Source: Bacteroidales bacterium (GTDB lineage Bacteria; Bacteroidota; Bacteroidia; Bacteroidales; GCA-2748055). From it: a DNA stretch of 20,674 bases. The translations under genes and the position numbers were made by a program. Shown piece by piece: positions 1-7,875 of the stretch (position 1 is its first letter; the number at the start of each line of letters is the position of its first letter). Where the stretch lies: positions 1 through 20,674 of the forward strand of contig JAOZLK010000010.1 in the NCBI GenBank assembly GCA_029934875.1, written 5' to 3'. Under the pieces are notes generated by a model that worked only from the letters and a program-made list of their open reading frames with translations, ran no database searches and had not been told where the DNA came from.

Positions 1-15
1 GCTTTAATAAGAGGG

Positions 16-61
16 TGTACGCATCGTCCGTTAACGTACATATGCGTCTCAAAAGTGAACA
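16..61 (-). promoter_or_regulatory. possible activator-binding sites upstream of the ABC ATPase
   Basis: Read on the minus strand, TGTTCACTTTTGAGACG starts at 61 and TGTACGTTAACGGACGA starts at 40. Both loosely resemble the tandem repeats at 10362-10401 (TGCTCGTTTTCGAAGCA and TGTTCGTTTTCAATGCA), and their 21-base offset is close to the 23-base offset there. They point away from the sigma-54-like promoter at 118, as the other pair does from its promoter. The interval also holds a TGTACG-N13-CGTACA dyad (16-40). The matches are imperfect, so this is a weak inference. Confidence 0.25.
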
Positions 62-117
62 CTTTATAGATGACTCAAAAATATTTACTTTGCTCTATTA
101 CTGATTTTTACCTACTT

Positions 118-133
118 TGGCATATAGATTGTT
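118..133 (+). promoter_or_regulatory. sigma-54-like promoter for the ABC ATPase
   Basis: TGGCAT-N5-TTGTT has a good -24 element and correct spacing (GG, 10 bases, then GT). The usual -12 GC is GT here, so the match is imperfect. It lies 33 bases before the ATG at 167, which would give a leader of roughly 25 bases. Support comes from two full-consensus sigma-54 promoters elsewhere in the window and an adjacent sigma-54 activator gene. Confidence 0.4.
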
Positions 134-166
134 TTTTGAGTCACATCAATTTAAAAACATATCCTG

Positions 167-850
167 ATGATTAAAACTGTTGACCTGGTAAAGGTTTTTC
201 GCACCGACGAAGTCGAAACAACTGCGCTGAACAAAGTAAATATTGAAGTTAAAGACGGAGAATTTGTGGCCATTATGGGCCCTTCCGGATGCGGGAAATC
301 GACCCTGCTTAATATCCTGGGACTTCTGGACAATCCTTCCGGTGGTTCCTATGTATTTCACGAGACAGAGGTGGCCAACCTGAAAGAGAAAGGGAGGACC
401 AACCTTCGTAAAGGGAATATTGGATTTGTATTCCAGAGTTTTAACCTGATAGACGAACTCACTGTGTATGAGAATATCGAGCTCCCGCTGCTCTATCTCA
501 AGATGAGTGGTTCCGAGCGCAAGAAAAAGGTGGATACAGTCATGGAAAGAATGAAGATCAGTCACAGGAAAAACCACTTCCCCCAGCAGCTATCCGGTGG
601 TCAGCAGCAGCGTGTGGCCATAGCCCGTGCGGTTGTCACCAAGCCAAAACTGATCCTTGCGGATGAGCCCACAGGTAACCTGGATTCGGCCAACGGCGGT
701 GAGGTAATGGCACTCCTCACCGAATTGAACGAGGATGGCACCACCATTGTCATGGTAACGCACTCGCCCAATGACGCTGAAAAGGCACACAGGATTATTC
801 AGCTCTTCGACGGTCACGTGGTCACAGAAAACATCCACAAGAAACTATAA
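167..850 (+). CDS. ABC transporter ATP-binding protein, MacB/LolD-type
   Basis: A 227-residue cytoplasmic ABC ATPase that would power an FtsX/MacB-type permease, the family used for lipoprotein release, efflux or mechanotransmission rather than solute import. All nucleotide-binding elements are visible: Walker [10 protein letters not shown] (38-46), Q-loop Gln90, signature LSGGQQQR (142-149), Walker B LILADE (162-167), D-loop NLDS (171-174) and H-loop His199. Length and the absence of extra domains fit the MacB/LolD group. No permease is adjacent: the gene is followed by a strong terminator at 966-999 and appears monocistronic. The only FtsX-type permease in the window (7875-10257) has no ATPase of its own, and both genes carry sigma-54-like promoters, so they are plausible partners. 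The substrate cannot be told from the sequence. Assignment as an ABC ATPase is certain; the pairing is inferred. Confidence 0.95.
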   Translation: MIKTVDLVKVFRTDEVETTALNKVNIEVKDGEFVAIMGPSGCGKSTLLNILGLLDNPSGGSYVFHETEVANLKEKGRTNLRKGNIGFVFQSFNLIDELTVYENIELPLLYLKMSGSERKKKVDTVMERMKISHRKNHFPQQLSGGQQQRVAIARAVVTKPKLILADEPTGNLDSANGGEVMALLTELNEDGTTIVMVTHSPNDAEKAHRIIQLFDGHVVTENIHKKL

Positions 851-965
851 GTCCCTGTTAAGCTGAGTTCTCACCAAACATGAGAAAATTCATGTTTTAT
901 GTGAAATAAATAACACATATTTACAGAACTATTTAGGTTAACAATAGGGTTAAATTTAGGGCTTG

Positions 966-999
966 AAAAGCTGTCCTCCCGGGCAGCTTTTCTTTTTTT
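966..999 (+). terminator. intrinsic terminator after the ABC ATPase
   Basis: An 11-base-pair stem (AAAAGCTGTCC pairing with GGGCAGCTTTT, one G-U pair), a 4-base loop, then C and seven T. It lies 115 bases after the ATPase stop codon. It separates the ATPase from the lipoprotein gene at 1080 and marks the ATPase as a single-gene transcript. Confidence 0.9.
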
Positions 1000-1079
1000 A
1001 TCTTTATTTGCATTTTACAGTAAACATAAATTGGCTATATTCGTTACCTATTTCAGTATAACCTAATTCACACCTGAAA

Positions 1080-1973
1080 ATGAAACTATTGAAAATTTCA
1101 CTGGCCCTTGTTTTCTCCATGCTGATTCTGACTTCATGCGGAAGCAGTCAGAAAAAGGAAAAACAAGCTGATACTACCTTTGACATGGCAGCTTACGTAG
1201 CCACTGCAGAGGCCATTGACCCCAATCTCAACAAGGTTGACCAGTTATTTAATATCCTCGATCTGGTGAATGCCGAGTATAACGATGTGCTGACCAATGA
1301 TCCTTACAGTGCTCACTCTTACAAATTCAACTATTCCATTGGTGCCGCCAACCTGGGTATCTATATGGCCGACATCCTTTATCACCACTACGGAGGAAAT
1401 GATGAAGCCATGTACCTCTCTTTTGCTGCAGCTCAGGAACTGGCCAAATACATTGGCGTTGATTCAGAATTTGGAGCCTTTACCATCGAAAGCATGACTG
1501 GCACTTCCATGAACAGGGATACAATCTCCCGTCTGTTCAACGGGCTGCTTATGGACAGTAAAAATTACAACAGTGAAGAGGAAATGGTTTTTGTTCATAC
1601 TTCTTTCCTCATAGGTTCATTTGTAGAAAAGGTTTTCTTTTCCAGCAATTTGCTCAAGGAGAAGATGGCTGCCAAAGAAATGACCAAGGAACAGGAAGGC
1701 GATATCAGGGAACTACTTGTTATCTACCTGAACCAGCTTAATCCCTCCACTGGTTTGCTGGCCGAAGCCCTGGAAAAGCAGAAGGACCAGATGGAAGGGA
1801 TGGTGGCCATCACCACCTTCGAGAAACTGAAAGAGCTGTCCGTACAACTGAAGGAAGTTAAAAACACTCTGGCTGTGGCTCCCATCAGTGATATTTCTGC
1901 CAATCAGGATCTCCAAACCACATTTAACCTGATCGCCAATCTGCGCATGGTTATTGTTACCGCCGGACAGTAG
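1080..1973 (+). CDS. helical lipoprotein of unknown function
   Basis: A 297-residue predicted lipoprotein. The signal peptide (residues 1-19) ends in a lipobox, LTSC, with the lipidated Cys at 20, followed by a polar, Lys-rich linker. The rest (about 35-297) is rich in Ala, Leu, Glu and Lys with few Gly or Pro, and looks almost wholly alpha-helical. A central stretch around 85-125 (IGAANLGIYMADILYHHYGG, then a helix leading to AKYIGVDSEFG) resembles a motif I associate with uncharacterised Bacteroidota lipoproteins. I recognise no catalytic residues and no named domain. The gene stands alone, with terminators on both sides (966-999 and 2000-2037). Envelope location is well supported by the lipobox; its role is unknown. 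The absence of an Asp right after the Cys does not help decide between inner and outer membrane. Confidence 0.85.
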   Translation: MKLLKISLALVFSMLILTSCGSSQKKEKQADTTFDMAAYVATAEAIDPNLNKVDQLFNILDLVNAEYNDVLTNDPYSAHSYKFNYSIGAANLGIYMADILYHHYGGNDEAMYLSFAAAQELAKYIGVDSEFGAFTIESMTGTSMNRDTISRLFNGLLMDSKNYNSEEEMVFVHTSFLIGSFVEKVFFSSNLLKEKMAAKEMTKEQEGDIRELLVIYLNQLNPSTGLLAEALEKQKDQMEGMVAITTFEKLKELSVQLKEVKNTLAVAPISDISANQDLQTTFNLIANLRMVIVTAGQ

Positions 1974-1999
1974 CAGTCCCTCATTTACGAATTTTTTCT

Positions 2000-2037
2000 A
2001 AGAGGCTGTCTCAATCGGGGCAGCCTCTTTCTGTTTC
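2000..2037 (+). terminator. intrinsic terminator after the helical lipoprotein
   Basis: A hairpin of up to 13 pairs (AAGAGGCTGTCTC with GGGGCAGCCTCTT, two G-U pairs) closes a 4-base AATC loop. The following tract TCTGTTT is only moderately T-rich. It starts 27 bases after the lipoprotein stop codon. Confidence 0.75.
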
Positions 2038-2110
2038 CGGGCATCATTGAAGATAGTGTCGTATAGTTATGGATCTTACATGGGTATTTTTTATATATTT
2101 AAGCTGACTT

Positions 2111-2491
2111 ATGAATTTTCTCGGAAACTTGATCTGGCTGGTATTCGGAGGGCTGGCCACCGCCATTGGATATTTCCTGGGGGGCCTGGCCATGATGGCA
2201 ACAATTATTGGCATTCCCTTTGGCTTCCAGATGATTAAGGTGGGTTCGCTTGCCCTTTGGCCCTTTGGTCGTACTTTCCACGTAAATAAGGGAGAGCTGC
2301 CGGGCTGTCTTTTCACTTTATTGAATATTCTCTGGTTTTTCATTGCCGGATTATGGATTGCATTGACCCATATTATATTTGGATTCCTGCTCTCCATTAC
2401 CATCATTGGAATACCCTGGGGAATGCAACACTTCAAACTGGCAGGATTCGCCATCTCACCCTTTGGAAGAAGTGTGGACATCGTAGGCTGA
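2111..2491 (+). CDS. yccF: YccF-domain inner membrane protein
   Basis: A 126-residue integral membrane protein made of two copies of the YccF motif. The first copy has TIIGIPFGFQ (31-40) followed by WPFGR (50-54); the second has TIIGIPWGMQ (97-106) followed by SPFGR (116-120). Hydrophobic segments lie at about 5-38 and 68-103. The same duplicated arrangement is found in E. coli YccF (about 148 residues), so the family call is firm. The biochemical role is not established for the family. The ATG at 2111 is the first in frame and puts the first hydrophobic segment right at the N-terminus. A same-strand lipoprotein gene begins 44 bases after the stop codon, so co-transcription is possible, but nothing in the sequence links their functions. 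Confidence 0.92.
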   Translation: MNFLGNLIWLVFGGLATAIGYFLGGLAMMATIIGIPFGFQMIKVGSLALWPFGRTFHVNKGELPGCLFTLLNILWFFIAGLWIALTHIIFGFLLSITIIGIPWGMQHFKLAGFAISPFGRSVDIVG

Positions 2492-2535
2492 ATCTTCAAC
2501 TATACCGGAACAGAAATAATATTAAAGCTATAAGC

Positions 2536-3885
2536 ATGAAAATGAACACGCACAAAGTATTGACCATTGTCGGAACTATCGTACTGCTTGCATTGACCCT
2601 GTCGTCCTGTACAGGCAACAGCAACTGGCCACAGTTCAGGGGTCCGGAAAATAACATGGTCGCAAAGGCCGAGAGCCTGCCTCTTGAGTGGGGAGAGGAC
2701 CTGAACATCCGGTGGAGCATAGAGGTGGAAGGCGACAGCTGGACCTCGCCCATCGTTTGGGGTAAAAAGGTATTCCTGGCATCATCGGTACCTGTAAAGG
2801 TAGCCGCAGCTCCTGAACGCCGGGAAGGAGCTTCCCAGGAAGGAGAGGACGAAAGCTTCAAGTCTGAAGTATACCGTTGGGAGGTAAGCTGTATGGATTT
2901 GGAAAGCGGGGAACTGCTATGGAAGCAGGTGGCTTTCGAGGGAAGTCCAAGAGTCAAAAAACACCGTGCTCACAATTACGCAGCTGAGACTCCGGTAACA
3001 GACGGGAAGAGCTTGTATGTCTATTTCGGAATGACCGGACTTTACTGTTATGACCTGGATGGAGAATTACTCTGGAAAAAGGACCTTGGAGCCTATAAAA
3101 CACTTAATGACTGGGGTACAGGATCCTCACCAGTGGTGTTTAAGAAGAAGCTTTACATCCAGGTTGATAATGAGGAAAACTCCTTCCTGGTGGCGCTGGA
3201 TGCTGGAACAGGAGATGAGATCTGGAAAGCAGAACGGGATGAAAAGACCAATTATAGCACCCCCATGATATGGCAAAACGGTGTGCGAACCGAGCTGGTG
3301 GTCGGAGGAAAAACAGCCCGGTCCTATGATCCGGAAACAGGAGAACTTCTCTGGGAGCTAATTGTGCCGGGGCATTACAACATTCCAGGCCCCGTGGCTG
3401 ATAATGATTTCCTCTACCTGGGCAATGCACCCTGGAGGGATACCCCGGGTACTTTCTTTAGTGTAAAAGCCGGAGCGGAGGGGAATATCACCCCGGCTGA
3501 AGGGGAAACTAGCAGTTCGGGGGTAGCCTGGGCCATCCTTGATGCGCCCCTGGGAAGCCCTTCACCGCTTCTCTATAATGGACTTATCTACCTGGTAAGC
3601 AGCAGAGGCGGTACCGTAACCTGCATTGATGCGGCCTCAGGGGAGCAGGTCTACCAGGAAAAAATAGAGGGCGTTGGTGCCTGCTGGGCATCCCCCTGGG
3701 TATATGAAGATCAAGTCTACTTTAGCGATGAAAAGGGAGTAAGCCGAATATTCAAAGCCGGCAAAAACTTTGAACTGCTGGGTGAGAATAAGCTGGACGA
3801 TAAATTCTGGGCCTCGGTGGCCATCACAGGCGATGCCTACCTTATGAAAGGCACAGAGAAACTGTATTGTATCGGGCAGCAATGA
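2536..3885 (+). CDS. PQQ-binding-like beta-propeller lipoprotein
   Basis: A 449-residue exported beta-propeller of the PQQ-repeat/BamB-like superfamily. The signal peptide ends in lipobox LSSC with Cys25. The mature N-terminus carries WPQFRGP (31-37), typical of a large family of secreted quinoprotein-like propellers. Repeated blade signatures follow: LDAGTGDEIWKAE, YDPETGELLWEL, IDAASGEQVYQEK and MDLESGELLWKQV. The start at 2536 was chosen because it immediately precedes the signal peptide; the frame stays open about 180 bases upstream but there overlaps yccF and encodes nothing signal-like. The stop overlaps the next start (ATGA at 3882-3885), so this and the ThuA-fold gene are translationally coupled. 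Whether it binds PQQ, acts as an enzyme or is a scaffold cannot be read from the sequence; many relatives sit in carbohydrate-processing contexts. Confidence 0.9.
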   Translation: MKMNTHKVLTIVGTIVLLALTLSSCTGNSNWPQFRGPENNMVAKAESLPLEWGEDLNIRWSIEVEGDSWTSPIVWGKKVFLASSVPVKVAAAPERREGASQEGEDESFKSEVYRWEVSCMDLESGELLWKQVAFEGSPRVKKHRAHNYAAETPVTDGKSLYVYFGMTGLYCYDLDGELLWKKDLGAYKTLNDWGTGSSPVVFKKKLYIQVDNEENSFLVALDAGTGDEIWKAERDEKTNYSTPMIWQNGVRTELVVGGKTARSYDPETGELLWELIVPGHYNIPGPVADNDFLYLGNAPWRDTPGTFFSVKAGAEGNITPAEGETSSSGVAWAILDAPLGSPSPLLYNGLIYLVSSRGGTVTCIDAASGEQVYQEKIEGVGACWASPWVYEDQVYFSDEKGVSRIFKAGKNFELLGENKLDDKFWASVAITGDAYLMKGTEKLYCIGQQ

Positions 3886-4598
3886 AAATTTCCTTCTTAC
3901 CCCCGATTGGAGTGATCCTTCTGGCCTCATTTATGGGGTGTACCAAGCCTGTCAATGTTTTGGTGTTACTTGGAGGTCACGGTTTTGATACCACCGAGTT
4001 TTTTGACCTATTTCATTCTCTTGAGGGGATAGAGATGGATTCGGCCTATTACCCAGAAGCCATGGAAATGATGCGGAATGGCCAAACCGATGCCTACGAT
4101 GTCCTGGTTTTTTATGATTACATGCCAGGATTGCCAGGGCATGACTCAACGGTTTTTCTAAACCTGACTGCTGAGGGGAAACCCCTGCTCTTCCTTCACC
4201 ATGCGCTTTGCTCCTTTCAACAATGGGACGGGTACATGACCATGCTCGGCGGAAAGTATGTAATGCCAGGCCCAGGAGTTGATCCTGAGGCTGTCTCGGA
4301 TTACAGGCATGACATCGACATGGAGATCAAGGTGGTGGATAAGGGGCATCCCCTTACCCTGGGCATGGAGGATTTTAGCATTCATGATGAGGGCTATTCC
4401 AACATTAGCCTGGCAGAAGGTATCACACCCCTTTTGAAAACGGACCATCCGGATGCCTCTCCCCTGGTAGGCTGGACCACGACTAGTAATCGGTCCACCG
4501 TACTTTACCTGATGCTGGGGCACGACAAACTGGCTTATGAAAACCCTTCCTACAAGCGCTTGCTGGAGCAAGGGATTGTATGGCTGGCCGACCAGTAA
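3882..4598 (+). CDS. ThuA-like domain lipoprotein
   Basis: A 238-residue protein with a class-I glutamine-amidotransferase-like fold of the ThuA group, named after trehalose utilisation genes. The start at 3882 (ATGA overlap with the preceding stop codon) gives a hydrophobic signal ending in SFMGC with Cys20, so it is probably a lipoprotein. Domain features include the beta-strand and turn VLVLLGGHGFD (about 26-36), the strand YDVLVFYDYMPGL, the nucleophile-elbow region GKPLLFLHHALCSF and the C-terminal TVLYLMLGHD followed by GIVWLAD. The strict amidotransferase Cys-His-Glu triad is not evident. Relatives are often linked to sugar oxidation or glycan metabolism, and the coupled propeller gene and nearby oxidoreductase and esterase fit that theme. 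The reaction is unknown. It converges on the esterase gene with a 3-base gap. Confidence 0.85.
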   Translation: MKISFLPPIGVILLASFMGCTKPVNVLVLLGGHGFDTTEFFDLFHSLEGIEMDSAYYPEAMEMMRNGQTDAYDVLVFYDYMPGLPGHDSTVFLNLTAEGKPLLFLHHALCSFQQWDGYMTMLGGKYVMPGPGVDPEAVSDYRHDIDMEIKVVDKGHPLTLGMEDFSIHDEGYSNISLAEGITPLLKTDHPDASPLVGWTTTSNRSTVLYLMLGHDKLAYENPSYKRLLEQGIVWLADQ

Positions 4599-4601
4599 AA
4601 C

Positions 4602-6844
<2,243 letters not shown>

Positions 6845-6937
6845 AACTGGCTTGTTCATAACTCCTTCCCCATTGTTAAAACATAGAGCCTGTTTTGACC
6901 CCAATCCCTCCTTTACCATTAGGATAGAATTCGAAAA

Positions 6938-6980
6938 AACCCCAACTTTATGTTAGAAAACCTCATAAAGGACAGGGGTT
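6938..6980. repeat. nested inverted repeat abutting the sigma-54 promoter
   Basis: Two nested dyads surround an 11-base centre: inner CTTTATG (6946-6952) with CATAAAG (6964-6970), and outer AACCCC (6938-6943) with GGGGTT (6975-6980). The inner and outer arms are separated by 2 and 4 bases. The structure ends directly before the -24 element at 6981. There is no T-tract, so it does not look like a terminator. It could be a binding site for a regulator or for IHF-like bending, but no known operator is recognised. Confidence 0.4.
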
Positions 6981-6996
6981 TGGCACTCTTCTTGCA
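6981..6996 (+). promoter_or_regulatory. sigma-54 (-24/-12) promoter for the SDR-like gene
   Basis: TGGCAC-TCTTC-TTGCA matches the RpoN consensus TGGCAC-N5-TTGC at every fixed position, with GG at 6982-6983 and GC at 6994-6995. The expected transcript start is near 7007, giving a leader of about 55 bases to the ATG at 7063. An RpoN activator gene lies 3.5 kb away on the same strand. A TTTTCGAA core on the minus strand (6930-6937) is a weak partial match to the repeats at 10362-10401. Confidence 0.88.
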
Positions 6997-7062
6997 TCTT
7001 AACGATAAATTCGCGCCTTTGACGCATCCTTTATTAATTTTTTCTGTCTTTAATATAGAGTA

Positions 7063-7863
7063 ATGAGTAATACCACAAATAAATTGAACACAAATTATAC
7101 CCTCATATTAGGAGCAGAAGGATTGCTTGGTAAGTCACTGGCCCGTGAAGTTGCCAGGAAAAAGTGCAACCTGATCCTGGTTTCAACCACCAATTTGGAT
7201 CTGCAGCGCTTTGCCATTGAATTACAATTAAAGGAGGATGTACAGGTAGAAGCACTCAAACTTGATCTGGCCAATAAGGAATCGGTACTTTCATTCACTG
7301 AAAGCATCCGGAAAAGTTATGAGATCAGGGCCCTGATCAATAACATAACCTGCGACTGGTCCGTACCCCATAACAAATGCATTGCTGAAATCGCACAGGA
7401 AGATTTCCTTACCCGGTTCAGAGGGGCTGCCCTGGTCACCATGGGGCTTCTTCCCCATATGAAAGAGCACTCGGCCTCTTACATCCAGCATATCATTCCA
7501 TTTCCCTTCAAAAAGGACCAGTTCAATGCCGAGATGCAAAGCTCAGTAGGTAAAATTTATGCCTTTGCAAAAGAGTTGGACGAAGAATTGAAAGATACCG
7601 GGGTTTCAGTAAGCATGGTTCACCCGGTCCCAATGAAAAGCCTTATGCAGGAATTTGAAGTGTTCGACGGACTTGCAGGGGAAATCAATTCCATGGCTAC
7701 CCAGCTTATTGCCGTAAAGGCAGTGAATGGGATGCTCAGGGGAGACCGCCTCATCATTCCCGGGTTCCGGAACAAGGCCCGCTATTTCCTCAGTCGCCAG
7801 GCCAGCACACTGCTCCGTTCCTCCGAAGAATCCCTTGAATCGTATCTAATACCTGGTGCATAG
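7063..7863 (+). CDS. short-chain dehydrogenase/reductase-like protein lacking the catalytic Tyr
   Basis: A 266-residue protein with the short-chain dehydrogenase fold but an altered active site. The nucleotide loop is GAEGLLGKSLA (17-27), close to the usual GxxxGxG pattern, followed by an acidic-rich strand (LKLDLA, 66-71) and LINNITCDW (91-99) where NNAG is expected. At the usual YxxxK position the Lys is kept (Lys164) but the Tyr is Ser160 (SSVGK); the upstream catalytic-Ser strand reads ASYIQHIIPF. The end of the core, TGVSVSMVHPVPM (179-191), is standard. The protein may therefore bind NAD(P) without normal dehydrogenase chemistry, or use another residue. It is preceded by a full-consensus sigma-54 promoter and ends 9 bases from the stop of the convergent permease gene, which has the same type of promoter. 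Family assignment is good; function is open. Confidence 0.8.
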   Translation: MSNTTNKLNTNYTLILGAEGLLGKSLAREVARKKCNLILVSTTNLDLQRFAIELQLKEDVQVEALKLDLANKESVLSFTESIRKSYEIRALINNITCDWSVPHNKCIAEIAQEDFLTRFRGAALVTMGLLPHMKEHSASYIQHIIPFPFKKDQFNAEMQSSVGKIYAFAKELDEELKDTGVSVSMVHPVPMKSLMQEFEVFDGLAGEINSMATQLIAVKAVNGMLRGDRLIIPGFRNKARYFLSRQASTLLRSSEESLESYLIPGA

Positions 7864-7875
7864 TACTGAGTACTA
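7861..7875. repeat. perfect palindrome joining two convergent stop codons
   Basis: TAGTACT-G-AGTACTA is a perfect 7-base inverted repeat around a single G. Its outer triplets are the TAG stop of the SDR-like gene on one strand and the TAG stop of the permease on the other. A hairpin would have too small a loop to be strong without breaking inner pairs, and no T-tract follows, so it is not a clear terminator. Confidence 0.6.

Noticed and set aside
1007..1043. TTTG and TATATTCG as a -33/-7 promoter for the lipoprotein at 1080
   Set aside because: The -7 box has a mismatch and the gap is 25 bases, longer than usual; too weak to list.
2196..2210. TGGCAA-N5-TTGG, a sigma-54-like string
   Set aside because: It lies inside yccF, lacks the -12 GC and precedes no gene start at a useful distance.
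2353..2535. N-terminal extension of the PQQ-propeller frame upstream of 2536
   Set aside because: It overlaps yccF in another frame and encodes no signal-like sequence, while a complete lipoprotein signal peptide begins at 2536.
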